From Adiantum capillus-veneris (taxonomy: Eukaryota; Streptophyta; Polypodiopsida; Polypodiales; Pteridaceae), in the NCBI GenBank assembly GCA_014529385.2, contig CM043968.1, forward strand, positions 9,176,648 through 9,240,647: DNA of 64,000 nt, given 5' to 3'. Below the pieces are notes generated by a model, which saw nothing but the letters and a program-made list of their open reading frames with translations, made no database searches and was not told the DNA's origin. A program made the translations under genes and the position numbers. Position 1 is the stretch's first letter, and the number at the start of each line of letters is the position of its first letter. Positions 43,561 through 58,201 of this stretch are shown here, piece by piece.

Positions 43561-45014
43561 AGAGCCCCAAATAAGCTAGGGCCATTGCGCTCTCATTCAG
43601 AAGACACAAATGAAGAGGGCATGGGCTCGCTATAAGGGTCTCCTTGCCAAGAGCTGGGCTTGAGTCGAGGAGAAACAGAGCTCATGATGAGGATAAAGTC
43701 CCAAGGAGCAACATCACGAGCTACAACTTCAACTACAAAGTTGACGTATCTCCAACTCTGATGCGAGCATCATTGGTAGTGATGGATAACCATGTATAGT
43801 TGATTACCAAATAGTATATAAAGGGTGAGCACTGAGTAGGGCATAACGCAGGAGAGGCATCAAGGGAAGAGGAGAAGCCAGATAGTGTAGAAGGGGTGAG
43901 CACTGAGCAGGGCATATCGCAGGAGAGGCATCAAGGGAAAAGGAGAAGGTGTTGGTGCAGAGGATGATGAGGGAGAAGGTTTCAAGGAAACGAGGAGAGG
44001 TATTGGTGTGGAGAACAAAGAGGCACTGTGTAGGGAGAGCATCGATGGTGTAAACGCCATGTAGGAAGGGAGCTAACAGAAGGACGACCAAGGCTAAGGT
44101 AGCACTGCGCTGGGGCACGCCAAGCAAGCTAAGGTAGGGGAGATGACGATGAACAGTACACACAGAAGTGGGAGGTTGATTTCTTCAGAGTCCATCTCAT
44201 TTGATTTCTTCGAAGGTGTAGCTCCTTTTGAAAGGATAAGACATTCATAGCATAAAAGGGGTAGAAAGTGCCAAACAAATGAAAAATTGTGAGGGGAGAG
44301 TGCAAAAAGGATAGAAAGTGCAACGCTAGTCATCTATATATAAACTTATTGAAAAACATTAAATTTCAGCATGCGAAATTTTCGTGGGGGCGGGGGGGGG
44401 ATCAAGAGTGGAAAGAAGAGACTGACATTGTATTGTGTTTACAAGGGCTTAGTTGCCAATGCGTTTCGACCTAAGCGGGTCTCACAAGGCAAAGAAATAC
44501 AATGACGAGTAATGAGAATTGGAGGGTACATATCATAGGGGTTGAAACATAAGGGCAAAGGTATCCATCACTAAGAGAAAGTTGATGGAAAATTTTTTGA
44601 AGGTAGCAAAGCAGTATTGACGAAGAACCTAATGTGAATACATCGATTAGCTTGTATTTGGTGAGAGGGTGAAGGGCTGAAATAGCAAATGCATGCTCTT
44701 GACTTTGCCATGAGGTGAGGGTTTAAAGGGGTGATTGATATAAAGGAAAGGATATGCTAGTGGGTGAGCACTAATAAGAAGCTCTTTTGCCGAGCAATGT
44801 GACATTATCTCCAAGGTGATAGTTGGTTCAATTGAGCAAAATTTTTATGGAAGATGCCAAGGGATGATTTGGCCTATTAAAAAGCTAAAGCTTTGAAACG
44901 GGTGTAGATATTAGTATGTGATAACTATTTGGAGCGATTTCTTTAACGCGAATGACCAGATGCTCCAGCTTGTGATGAGGTAAAGGAGCTTCGATTTCAC
45001 AGGTGAGGTAGGCC
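43561..45014. other. no recognisable gene; short tandem duplication
   Basis: A ~72-bp unit beginning GGGTGAGCACTGAG(T/C)AGGGC is repeated at about 43819 and 43892. A G-run lies at about 44387-44400. The open frame 43804-44163 (minus) crosses the duplication and is not recognised as a gene. Confidence 0.5.
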
Positions 45015-45019
45015 AAGGA

Positions 45020-45266
45020 TGAAGGAGAGGATCCAGGAGCACAACGAAAGAGGAAGAGGAATACGCACACACACTCACCACCATAGCCACGTACACATGT
45101 GGGAGGGGGAGAGCCAACACACACTGTGTGCCCCCTTTCTTTCTTCTCATATGCACTAAGACACAATACACACTATACTTAGTGTTAGCGGAAGTGTATA
45201 GATGTACACTTACGATTAGTAGCAGATATTGATGGGCAGTCGGTCACATGGCCATTAAACCTAACA
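45020..45266 (-). repeat. 3' LTR of C2
   Basis: Plus strand TGAAGGAGAGGATCC to TTAAACCTAACA, 247 bp; matches 49438-49691. Confidence 0.92.
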
Positions 45267-45321
45267 TTCTCCCACTTGATGGCCAATGTGGGAGACCACA
45301 AGAATGGAAGAGAACCACTCT

Positions 45322-46040
45322 TCACCCAATGCCGATCAACTCACGATAGTGCTGAAACTGGCGGCTGGAGAGACTTTTAGTGAGTGCATCTGCTGCATTT
45401 CTTGATGTAGGAATCTTTACTAAATCAAGGCTCTTGTTTGCCAGGCATTCATGACGGAAGCGATAACGCACATCAAAGTGTTTCGTTCTGGAATGAAACA
45501 CTGGATTGTTAGCCAAGCTGCATATAAATCTCTTTCTCGAGATGACCATGTAAGAAAGTTGTAATGACATCCATTTGATCAAGATCCATATCTTCAGTGG
45601 AAACTAAAGCAAGCAACATTCTCAGTATGGTCATCTTGACCACTAGAGAAAAGATTTCTTGGAAATCAACACCATATTCTTGCTTGAAACCTTTGGCCAC
45701 TAAACGAGCTTTGTAATTGTCAATCTTCTTCTTGTGAACCCATTTACAAGGCAATGCTTTCCTACCTATTGGCAAAGGAACAATTTCCCATGTTTTGTTC
45801 TTTGCAATACTGGACAGCTCCCTCTTCATAGCACGTTCCCATTGAACCTTATCATTGGCTAGCATAGCCTCTTTGTAACAAGAAGGCTCACCACTATTTG
45901 TCAGCAAAACAAAATTGAACAAAAGGTTCTGGCGGATGTGAGACTCTTTGAGATCTTCGCAGCTGATCGAAACTCGTACTAGCTTGTGTAGTAATTGGCT
46001 CGGGAGCTGTCTGGACAGAAGGTGATACATCGAAAAACGT
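45322..46040 (-). pseudogene. C2 reverse transcriptase/RNase H with internal deletion
   Basis: RT start: KRELSSIAKNKTWEIVPLPI, KWVHKKKIDNYKARLVAKGF, LDQMDVITTFLHGHLEKEIY. Near 45515-45525 it jumps directly to LANNPVFHSRTKHFDVRYRF and the C-terminal IPTSRNAADALTKSLSSRQF. The palm with YVDD, the connection and most of RNase H (roughly 300 residues in a normal copia) are gone. This points to deletion, not point decay, as the main lesion. Confidence 0.92.
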
Positions 46041-47230
46041 CACTTTTTGGAATTTAACCTCTTTCACTAGTTGTCTATGCATCTCAGTCTCATTAAAGAC
46101 AACATCATTGCTACGGATCACTGATCGACTTTCCGGATCCCATAAACGATACTCCTTGGGCACATGTGCATAAGCTTCACAGCCAAATGTACGGAGTGTT
46201 TCATAAGACAATTTATGTCCTTATTATAACTCTAAAGGTACACGAAACTGTAATGATCTATTGATCAAGTACACGACTGTGTATAATGCTTCAGCTCAAA
46301 ACACTTGCGGTTAATTAGCCTATGACAGCATAGACATAATCTGCTCTTGGATAGTTCTATTCATTCGTTCCGCAACACCATTTTGTGCAGGGGTATAAGG
46401 AGTTGTAAACTCACGCTTAACTCCCCTACTTGAACAGAAGTTTGTAAACTCTTTGGAGACATATTCTCCACCATTGTCTGAGCGCAAAGCTTTCAACTTA
46501 TGTTCAGACTAAGTTTCAACACTAGATAAGAACTTCTTGAAACAAGAAAAGGTCTCGTCTTTAGACTTCATGGCGTAAACCCAAACATGCCGTGTTGCAT
46601 CGTTAATGAATATAAGATAATAGGACACACCACCATGGGATTTAGAAGGCATAGGCCCGCATAAATCATTGTGCACAAGCTCTAAGGTTTTTCTTTCTTT
46701 GTCAAAAGAATGTGTACGATGTGTCTGTGTTTGCTTTCCATATTGACAGTGCTCACAAAAGGGAAAATCAAAAAATGACAAAGATGGTAGGTAATCCAAA
46801 TGAGAGAGTATCTCCATACCCTTCTTTGACATATGTCCTAACTGGCTATGCCACAAAGCAATGGTTGGCAGCTCGGTTACAGAAAGAACACCATTTTTAT
46901 CAGATACATAAAGAGGATAAAGTGAACCAACTTTAGAACCATGGGCTATAATAAGATGACTCTTCGCAACACGCCAAGACTGTTGATGAAAAGTGACTTT
47001 GTAACTCAAGTCATCAAGACATCCAACCGAAATTAGATTGCATGTCAAGGTTGGAACATGACGCACATTATGGATGATAAACCTCACCCAATTTGCCATA
47101 ACCATGGCAATATCACCTACCCAAATATTGTCACAAGAGTAATTGTCACCAAGTGTAACGGAGCCAATGGTTTCCTCGTATGTAGTAAACCAATGCCTAT
47201 GAGGTGTGACATGCAACAAAGCACCCGAAT
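45894..47230 (-). pseudogene. C2 protease C-terminal part and integrase
   Basis: MLHVTPHRHWFTTYEETIGS and SVTLGDNYSCDNIWVGDIAM are the protease body; the DSG-bearing start lies in another frame just upstream. Then ALWHSQLGHMSKKGMEIL ... CEHCQYGKQ (zinc-binding), and the core with D in LVHNDLCGPM, D in RSDNGGEYVS and E in QNGVAERMNR. Stops near 46510, 46330 and 46230 divide it. The linker ETLRTFGCEAYAHVPKEYRL is open again to about 45894. Confidence 0.92.
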
Positions 47231-48259
47231 CAAGAATCCATGTATGGGATACTTCACCACTAACAAGGAGTTCTCAGCTGTCATAGAACTTTGCAAAGAT
47301 AGAGTTTCTTGTGCATCATAAAAGACATCATTGTTTTTAGTCGACATATTAATGTCTTGCGCATCACTATCATCCTGAACTATGTTCAATTCTTCAATCT
47401 TAACCAAACTCTTTGGTTTCAACTCTTTATCATCATGATCTTTCCTTTTACCTTTGCCCTTGTCTTTGTCACGCTTCCAAGCATAACTATCCTTCTTTAT
47501 GTGACCAAACTTATCACAATAATGGCATTGAACATTGCAGCAACCACAAGACTTTGATCTACCCTTTGATGCATCTCTATTGCCCGCTTTCTTGGACTCA
47601 CGTTGCGAAGAACGGCCCTTATGTTGCTTATCATCCCTTTGCACATAATGAGCTTCACCATAATGCAAGCTAGTCATGGTCTTCCGATGCATCTCCTCTG
47701 ACAAAAGTGCACTAGTAACATCATCGTATTTTAACGTACTATTAGGAGCAAAGTTACTAACAGCTATGCAAAAGATATCCCAAGAGGGTGGCAACAAACA
47801 AAGCAAAAATATTGCTTTTATCTCATCATCAATGGTCATGCGCTGTGCACGAATCTGGGCAAAAAGAAAATCAAAATCATTGATATGACTGGCAATGCTA
47901 GCTGACTCCTTCATACGAAGGTTGAAAATTTTTCGCATCAAGAAAACCTTATTGCTAGCCGTATCCTTTTCATAAGTGTCGCATAATCTCAGCCATAAAG
48001 CATGAGCAGTCTCGCATTCTAACACTGAAAAGTACACCGAGTCATTAAGGTGCAGTCTAATCGTAGACCTGCATAGCTCATCAAGCTCCTCCCACTGTAA
48101 CTGAGTCATGTGCATATCTTCAGTTCTAGCCGCATAGGCAATAGGTAAGTTTTTCTTCTTTTGGAAAAGCACATCATGAGTTTGGTTCTTCCAAAGCTGA
48201 AAATTAGTGCCATCAAACTTCTTTATGTCATAAATGTCACGGTCTTTGCTAGTAGACAT
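47117..48259 (-). pseudogene. C2 gag
   Basis: Starts at 48259 with MSTSKDRDIYDIKKFDGTNF, the normal start of copia gag, and is open for 380 codons: ELCRSTIRLHLNDSVYFSVL, ALWLRLCDTYEKDTASNKVF, a lysine-rich part, and a knuckle CHYCDKFGHIKKDS in which the fourth ligand is serine, not cysteine. The frame then runs into the protease region (WIxDSGA equivalent readable only with a frameshift near 47230). Gag is thus nearly complete but its knuckle is compromised. Confidence 0.92.
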
Positions 48260-49421
48260 GGTGCCAAAACTACCAAAATATTTTGGAAAGTTTTCGGCAG
48301 AGTCTCCTTTGTATTTGTGACTATGTCAACCAAAATATGAGACAAAATGACCAAGTATGTCACTCACAAAGCATAAAACAAGGCAATGCCTCTAAAAAGC
48401 ACACTATATAGAGACCAATTGAGGCGCATAAACTGTCAAACTGACCATAGACCGCCAATTCGGTGTCAAAAGCACCTATACCACTCTATTCATGTCCTAT
48501 GGCGAGGCCTCGTAAGGGATGCTCCAGCTACCTGTAGCACCGAAGGTATCTCCACATTTGAGAATACCCTAGCTCAATGAAAACCTCACGCTATCGGCCC
48601 TCAACAATGTAGGTTATGCAGCAAAACATATAGCCAAGTCTCATAAATGGTTATCATTCAGACCAAGTCTCAGAAATGGTCGGGATTGTCGTACTAGCCA
48701 AAAGATGGCTCCACAAAAGAGTACAATGGAAGTATCCCCACAAAGACGTACTAATCTATCACAATGCTCAAACAAGCGCCAAAAGCATGTGCATGCAAAG
48801 AAATATCCCTGCAGGGAGTCAAACCGCTCTCAAAAGAACCCTAACACTGTCAAAAGTGCCAACATATGCCTGTACGCATAAAAAATTGCTCCCATTGGAA
48901 TTAGAATATCAGAAGCATTGAAACCTGTAGCCTATGAGTCGATGTCGATGCCGATGCCGATGCCGTAGTCGAAGCCAAAATCGAGGCCGAGAAGCATGGA
49001 GAAAGCTAACCAAGCTGCTCTATGTACCTGTTCCTATATGTGTATGTATACATGTAGTCAAAGAAGACAATGCCATCAAACTCCCCCTCTATGTGTGTGT
49101 ATGAGGCCACTCCAAAAGAGGCTACACACTCCTGAATGAGCCGTGGGCTATTGTAGATGGAAGAGACTGCAACAATGGTACCTGTAATGGTTATCGAAGC
49201 TCTGTAGCACAAACTACCAAAAGAGGGCATAAAAACGCAGCTCCTGAATCGTAGCTCAAATGAGCTTTCTGATGGCACAAATGGTTCCAAAAGGGGGGGT
49301 AAAATTACAGGACACCTGCTGGAAACGCTCTCGGAATGTTGAATTTGCCGATATCGAAGTCGGAACCCTGTTTTCACTCTTGAAAGTGCATGCGCATACG
49401 GAAGCGATTTCGAGAATGAAA
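48260..49421 (-). other. 5' leader of C2
   Basis: About 1.16 kb with no gene recognised. It includes a short GATGCC repeat at about 48940-48965 and many CAAAAG(A/T)-type motifs. A leader this long is more than most copia elements have, but I see no second coding region. Confidence 0.55.
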
Positions 49422-49435
49422 CCACTCTAATACCA
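49422..49435 (-). other. primer-binding site of C2
   Basis: Minus strand TGGTATTAGAGTGG, two bases from the LTR, tRNA-Met type with one change. Confidence 0.82.
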
Positions 49436-49437
49436 CA

Positions 49438-49691
49438 TGAAGGAGGGGAGTTGGGAGCACAGCAGAAGAGGAAGAGGAATACGCACACACACTCAACACC
49501 ATAGCCACACACACATGTTGGAGGGGAAGAGCTGACACACATTGTGTGCCCCCTTTCTTTGTTCTCTTATGCACTAAGGCACAATACACACTATACTTAG
49601 TGTTAGTGGCTCACACAAGTGTATAGTTGCACACTTAGGGTTAGTAGCAGTTAGTGATGGGCGATCGGCCACATGGCCATTAAACCTAACA
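49438..49691 (-). repeat. 5' LTR of C2
   Basis: TGAAGGAGGGGAGTTGGG to TTAAACCTAACA, 254 bp, followed by AAGGA. Confidence 0.92.
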
Positions 49692-49696
49692 AAGGA

Positions 49697-50464
49697 GGCA
49701 CGGAACATAGGTGGGACATGGGGTAGGTAGCCAGATGGAGGGGATCGGTGGCAAGCCGACAACAAGCGCCAAGTGCCGCAGGCAAGGAACATGAGGCATC
49801 ACAATGCTCACAGCAAGTTGGGTCCGTACATGTGGCTCAAAGTGGAGATTTCTTTGGTGAGGTGAAGGTGATGAGTTCGATTCTTGGGCTCTAGAGTTGT
49901 ATTCAATGCGCAATTGCAAGGGTGATGACAGTGGCAGAAGGGATCTTTAAAAGATTCCAGCTAAATAGGTGTAATGAAGCCAGTATGTTGCTATCAAACA
50001 AGTAATGAGGTAGTTTGGAGACTAGGCAGTAGTACAATCCTTTACATTGGTGATGGCCACATTACAAACTAAGAAAGGAGGTATGTGGTGAGATTTTGGT
50101 ATGGGGTAGCATGGTGCTCTTAAGTGGTTGGTACTCATAGAGGAAAACAACCATCCCGAGATGCAGTTCAGTTGGTAAGTCTTTAAGAGATGCAACAAGC
50201 TAGGCAGGGCGTTAGGGAGTCCGTAGCAAGGAGATGGGGTAGTTTCTGGAAGAGACTGTATGGGCAAGACTTTAGGGAGTCTGTAACAAGGAGATAGGCT
50301 ATTTTTTCGAAGGGAACTTCATAAACAAAGAGTGGTGTAGTAGAGACTCCATCATGGGTAGCTGGAATACAACCTCGAGGAGAACAATACATGATGCATG
50401 CAAGAGGCATGAGCCGTGCAATTCTAGATAGGTGGAGAGACCAATCATACTTACAAACTCTCGT
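49697..50464. other. no recognisable gene
   Basis: Unassigned. A ~62-bp imperfect direct repeat (TTAGGGAGTC(C/T)GTA(G/A)CAAGG) occurs at about 50211 and 50273. Confidence 0.45.
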
Positions 50465-50983
50465 ACCCTAAACCCTAATACCCTAAATCCAAAATAGTAA
50501 ACCCAAAACCATAAGCCCCAAATTCTAAACACTAAACCATAAGGCCGTAAGCCCCATACCCATGCCCATACCCTAATCCCTAAACCCTAACATCCTAAGC
50601 CCTAAACCTCAAAACCCTAACCTCCACATCTTAAACCCTAAACCATAAGCCTTAATCCCCAAGTTTCAAACCCATAAACCTCCATAAGTCCTAATCTCAA
50701 AGGTCGAAACTTATGGCCCTAAACCATAAGCCCTAAGTCTCAAACCCTAAACTCTAAACCGTAAGTCCCAAACATCAAATCCTAAATCCCAAGCCCTATA
50801 CCATAAACCCTAAATATTAAACCATAACCCTAAGCTTAAGTTTGAGATTTAGGGCCTAAACCCTAAATCCTAAGTCCTAATTCCCAAAATCTTAACCCTA
50901 GACACAAACTTCAAACACTAAATCCTAAACCTAACCCCTTAATGCCAAATACCAAGCCCTAAACCCTGAGTTCTAAATCCTTA
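50465..50983 (+). repeat. degenerate interstitial telomere-like tract, CCCTAAA type
   Basis: More than 500 bp composed largely of CCCTAAA, CCCTAAT, CCATAAG and related heptamers on the plus strand, with frequent substitutions. CCCTAAA is the standard plant telomere repeat. The degeneracy shows it is old. Confidence 0.88.
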
Positions 50984-50984
50984 A

Positions 50985-53900
50985 TGTGCTCATGAAAAAT
51001 ATTGTAAGTTCAATATAAGTATGCATATTGCCTTACAAATGTGTAAAAGTTTTGATGTATTAACATCTTGCAAGGGATGAGGGTTGATCTCGGGTTGATA
51101 ACACATAGTCAAAACTATGCAGCAAGAGGTTTGGAGGGCTGGCCAAATCATAGACCTTGATAGTTGGTTGAGTCTTCTTTCAAAGATTGAATCTTTTTGT
51201 TGCACTTGAATCGATGTGGACTATAGTATAGTGTCTCATAAATCAAGGTGCTTCTATCAAGAAACGATTTCACAAGGATTGGATGGCTGTCCAAATTTCA
51301 ATTCTTTTGATGTTATGAAAAACTTTGTTACCTTCAACAGATGGTAATGTCTAAGCGTGAGATTTGGATGACTGGTTAAATCTCATGGGATTTAACTGAT
51401 AGATATATTATCTTGCAAAGGTCCAAATTTTTTGCATATGACTTCAAGCCAAGATACATATATGTGCACTAGATTGGTGTAAACTCGTGTGTTTGAAGCC
51501 CTTATTGTGCCTATGTGAACTATGGTAAATTCAATATAAGTATACATAGTGCCTTGCCAATGTCTAATAGTTTGGGTGTGTTAATGTCCCACAAGGAATG
51601 AAGTTTTATTGCATGAAGTCAAAACTATGCATGAAATTTAAGCGGATGGCCAAATCTCATGGAAATTGATAGTTGGTTGAGTCTGCTTACAAAGTCTAAA
51701 TATGTTTGCGCCAAGATTCCGTTGCAATTGACTTAGATGAACTATAGCATAGTGTCTCATAAAGCACTATGTTGCTTTTATCAAATCCCCTTATAAGAAT
51801 TTGACAACTGTCCAAATCTCAATTGTCTTTATGTCTAGAGAAACTCTATTATCTTTAGCATAAGTATGCATATGATTTTCTATTATGTTTAGCTTTGTGG
51901 GTGCTATGACACTTTTGAAAAGGATGAGGGTTGATTGCACATGGTAATGTCTATGGTAATAAGATTTAGATGGATGGCCAAAACTCATGGTCCTTAACTA
52001 ATATCTAAGTTAGCTTGTAAGGTTCAAGATACAACCTTATAGCTTCAAGTTGGGTTACAAATATGTATATCAAAACCAATGTGACTCAGGTGTTGAAGCC
52101 CCTACTATGCTCATGGACATAATGGTGAATTCAACATAAGGATACATAGTGCCTTGCCAATCTTTAATAGGCTTAATGTCATAACATCCAACAGGGAATG
52201 ACGGTTGAACTATGCATGAGATTTGGATGAATGGCCAAACCTCATGAAGCTTGATAGATGGTCAAGTTTTCTTGCAAAGACTGAACACGCTAGCACCAAT
52301 CTTCCATTGTACTTGAACTAAAGTGAACTCTAGTGTAGTGACTCATAAAGCATGGGGCTTCTAACAAGAAATGGCTCCTCAAGAATTGGTGGGCAACCAT
52401 CCAACTCTCACTCAAAATTGTCTTGATCCTCTCAGGAATTTTATTATATTCAACATAAGTATGCATATTTCGTTATGTTTAGGGTCTAAGTGCCTTGACA
52501 TTCTTGAAAAAGATGAAAGTTGATAGCACATGTTAATGTCTATGAGTGAGATTTGGACTGCTGGCCAAATCTCATGGGACTTAAACTAATAGCTAGGTTA
52601 GCTTGCAAAGGTTCAAAATGTGTCATATAGATTTGATTCACGATATAAATATGTACTCTAGAACTAATGTGAGTTCACGTGTCTAGGTCCTGCTTGTGCT
52701 CATGGAAACTATAGTAAATTCAACATAAGTATACATAGTGCCTTGCCAATCTTTAGTAGATTGCATGCATTAACATCTTGCAGAGTATGAGGGTTGATAG
52801 CATGGAGTTCGAACTATGCACATGATTGGGACAATTGGCCAAATTTCATGGAAGTTGATAGCTAGTCAAATCTGCTTGCAAAATCTAAATATGCTAGCAC
52901 CAAGCTTCCATTGCAATGTTGTCCAAATGTTAATTTTCTTGATGGTCATAGAAACTTTGGTATCTTTAGCATACGTATGCCCCAGGGGTGCATCTTGTGG
53001 GTATGTAGGTGTATCATGTGTGCTTGACAAGAGGGTATATTATAGTTCATATCACTTATAGATTTATACTTACATGAGGGGGAATTTCAATTCAATTTTC
53101 AAAAGATTTAACAAGTTTATGAAGAAAGAGGGGTAGTTTTATTCCAATCCACAAAATGTGTAAAGAGGGGTTTCTTTAAGCTTTGATCACACGTGATATA
53201 GAGAATTTTGTGAGGTGCACCTCCGAGAAGTATGCATACTAATTTTTCATTATGTTTAGTGGTTTGGGAGTCTTGACACTCCTGAAAAGGATGAGGGTCT
53301 TGATTATTGCACATGGTAATGTCTATGGGTGAGATTTTGATAGTTGGCCAACTCTCATGGGACTTAAATGGTAGCTAGGCTAGTTTGCAAAGGTTAAAAT
53401 GCTTCCATATCTCTTCAAGTCAATTTATAAATATGTGCACTAGAACCGATGCAAACGTATGTGTTGAAGCCTTTACTGTGCTCATTTAGACTATGGTAAT
53501 TCATTATAAGTATACATAGTGCCTTGCCAATGATTAACAGATTTGATGCAATAACATCCTGTTACAAGGGATGAGGGTTGATAGCATGGAGTCAAAACTA
53601 TGCATACAATCTAGGCAACTAGCCAAATCACATGGAACTCGATTGCTAGTTAGGGTATCTTGTAGAGATGAGATATACTAGCACCAAGAATCACTTGCAC
53701 TAGAATTGATGTGAACTTGTTATAAGTATGTGTACTAAAGCACCAAGATTCACTTGCACTAGAACTGATGTGACCTAATTACAAGTATGTGTACTAAATC
53801 CAATGTGAACTCTAGTGTTCAAGCCCTTAAAGTGTTCCTTGAGACTATGGTATAATCAACATAAGTATACATAGTGCACCTTGACAATTCTTAATAGTCC

Positions 53901-54430
53901 GGATGTATTAATACTCCTATAAAGGATGAGAGTTGGCACTATGGAGTTAAAACTATGCATAAGATTTGGACAACCAGCCAAATCTCATGGAGCATGATAG
54001 CTAATTATTTTTATGAAAAATGTGCAATTTTTTTTTGTTGAACACTAGCATAATAAAGTGTAGTGCTTCTATCACAAAATAGCTCAACAAAATTTGGTAG
54101 ATCATCTACATGTCTTGATGTACATATTAGCTTTACATAATGTTTAGTCTACTAGAATATTCACTTTAACAAATTTGAACTCTAATGTGTGGTCTCATAA
54201 GGTGTGATGCTTTTATAAAAAATTGGTTACACAAGATTTGACCAGCCACCCAAATCTCAACAATCTTTGTGTTCAAGGGAACTATGTTACATTTAGCATA
54301 GCATGCCAAGTGGACTCATCTATATTTATAATAGTTTAGTGCCATGACACCCTTAAACAATATGAGGGTTAACATTAGGGAACTAAGTCTATACAGAAGA
54401 TTTAGAAAGCTGAACAAACCACCTGACTTG
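50985..54430 (+). repeat. degenerate tandem array with dimeric ~590-bp period
   Basis: AGTGCCTTGCCAAT-type sequence recurs at about 51028, 51549, 52148, 52736, 53518 and 53874. A second landmark, GAGATTTGGA followed by GGCCAAATCTCATGG, recurs about every 225-510 bp, typically 255-330: near 51134, 51360, 51640, 51965, 52220, 52550, 52823, 53332, 53608, 53965. Alternating copies differ consistently (one half has GTGCCTTGCCAAT, the other TTATGTTTAG...GACATTCTTG), so the array is a dimer of diverged ~290-bp halves, repeated about five times. No coding sequence. Confidence 0.8.
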
Positions 54431-54900
54431 ATCCTCTTTGATTTATATTGAATTTGCGTAGTGAAATGGTTGCATTAGCCCTTTTTGACATGCACTCTAT
54501 TTTTTGCATGTTTCAAAAATGGCCCTTTCTATGGGTGCAATGGTGGAAGCATCAATAGACTATGGGGTCAACGTCAATAGATAAGACAAGGTATGTGTGT
54601 GAAGGGATTTTCCTTTATTTCATGCCATTCCATGCAGTTAACTTTGAATTTCTTGGGTACAACAATGTTGGTATGATAGTAGAGAGGATGCGTGATTCTG
54701 AAACAAGCAGCTCAATGAAAGTAGATGGTTAGCCTTACTACATGGCCAATTGCATAGATCACTTTTCTTGATGGGACACCTTTGTGAGATGATGATACTA
54801 CGTAGTTTGACTTAGATGGGGATAGTTGGGATAATATGGATGACGGCCCAAAACTTGTGCTAGACTTATCTAACAAGCAAAAATATTGTACAAGAAATAG
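54431..54900. other. no gene clearly supported
   Basis: A short plus-strand reading near 54620-54675 (IPFHAVNFEFLGYNNVGM) is faintly like hAT-associated DUF659 proteins, but too short to call. Confidence 0.25.
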
Positions 54901-54959
54901 GAACCAATATATTTGAATATAGAACTAACAAAATAAAAAAATATGTCACTTGGGTAAAT

Positions 54960-55620
54960 GCCACAAGTGCCAACTATTGATTATTGTGAGAAGCAATGTT
55001 TAGACCATAGAATGGTAATGTCTCTTAAAAGAAAATTTTGGGGGTAGCATCAATAGACTCACTCTAACTATGTGTATGATACCTTGGGGATAGCTCAACA
55101 TATCAACCCACATGGAGAGAAGCAATATACTTTCTTATTAAATGGCAATGAGATTTTTTGCAGGGGATGGTATGAGATGCATGGGATTTCAAAGACATCA
55201 TTTTTTGCACGTACAAGAATGTGGGTATTCTTGCATGGGAGCACTAGCCATGTGGGAAGGTCAAGGGACCATGCAGGAATGGGATAAGCTATTATTTGGG
55301 ATTTTGTAAAAAAATAATTCAAAAAGAGCAAATGCCTCACAAGAGTAGAGCTATAGTAGATGGTACCAAGGAGACCTTACTTTTCATACTAGAGATGTAC
55401 AAACAGGTTGATATCCTTGGAAAGGTCAATGAAAAACTCATAGCATGGGATATAAGAGCTTATCATTGTCCACATTTAATATGATATGGAACAATGAGCT
55501 TAAGCATGCGTCATTGTCAGATTCAAGTGAATTTTCTAAGTGTAGTTTGTGAAGTGGGATTAAATTACAATTGGGTGCTATAAAGTCCTAAGAAGAGCAT
55601 GACAAGCTCATGGAGGAATA
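54960..55620 (+). pseudogene. broken coding remains, possible transposase-like protein
   Basis: Frames read CEKQCLDHRMVMSLKRKFWG, then from 55072 YDTLGIAQHINPHGEKQYTF and LLNGNEIFCRGWYEMHGISK followed by TSFFARTRMWVFLHGSTSH, then in another frame KIIQKEQMPHKSRAIVDGT. The pattern of paired cysteines followed by an (I/V)CR-W--HGISK-type helix-turn-helix and a G-rich segment reminds me of an uncharacterised, probably transposon-derived family found in mosses, lycophytes and ferns. That is recollection, not a search. At least three frameshifts or stops are present. Confidence 0.35.
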
Positions 55621-55666
55621 AAGGAAACACAGGAAACAACAATAGAGCTACACAAACTTATATGTG

Positions 55667-55970
55667 GGTGGTGAAAATGCTCAGAGATGTCTCCTAATTA
55701 GTATGTATGTATCATCAATGACAAAATGGATTAGAAAAAAATAACAATTCTACGACCAAAGACTAAGCCAAAGGATGTGGACAACTCATGGCAACTACAA
55801 GTGTCCTTGACTTATACTATGGGTGGTGCAAGTACTTAGAGATGTCTCCTAATTAGTAACTACGTATCGTCCAAGAAATAATGGTTTTAAAAAAAAAAGC
55901 AATTCTTTGATCAAAGACTAAGCCAAAGGACGTGGGCAACTCATGATAGCTACAAGTGTCCTTGACTAGC
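55667..55970 (+). repeat. ~155-bp tandem duplication
   Basis: GTGGTG(A/C)A...AGAGATGTCTCCTAATTAGTA...AAAGACTAAGCCAAAGGA...CTACAAGTGTCCTTGACT occurs twice, at about 55667-55816 and 55823-55970, differing at about one base in ten. Confidence 0.85.

Positions 55971-58201
<2,231 letters not shown>

Larger units (their letters stand above)
45020..49691 (-). mobile_element. Ty1-copia retrotransposon C2, RT core deleted
   Basis: LTRs at 49438-49691 (5') and 45020-45266 (3'), perfect 5-bp duplication AAGGA (45015-45019 and 49692-49696), PBS 49422-49435 and purine tract AAGTGGGAGAA on the minus strand at 45267-45277. Gag, protease, integrase and the ends of RT/RNase H are present; the catalytic RT is missing. 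Confidence 0.94.

Noticed and set aside
43804-44163. 119-codon hydrophobic frame resembling a secreted or membrane protein
   Set aside because: It crosses a 72-bp tandem duplication and has no recognisable family; most likely a chance frame in pyrimidine-rich antisense sequence.
49006-49542. 178-codon minus-strand frame overlapping the C2 5' LTR and leader
   Set aside because: It starts within the LTR and has no known domain; gag of C2 begins later at 48259.
50985-54430. Possible CRISPR-like or minisatellite array
   Set aside because: Units are ~290 bp and diverged, with no short repeat-spacer pattern; this is a degenerate satellite in a eukaryotic genome.
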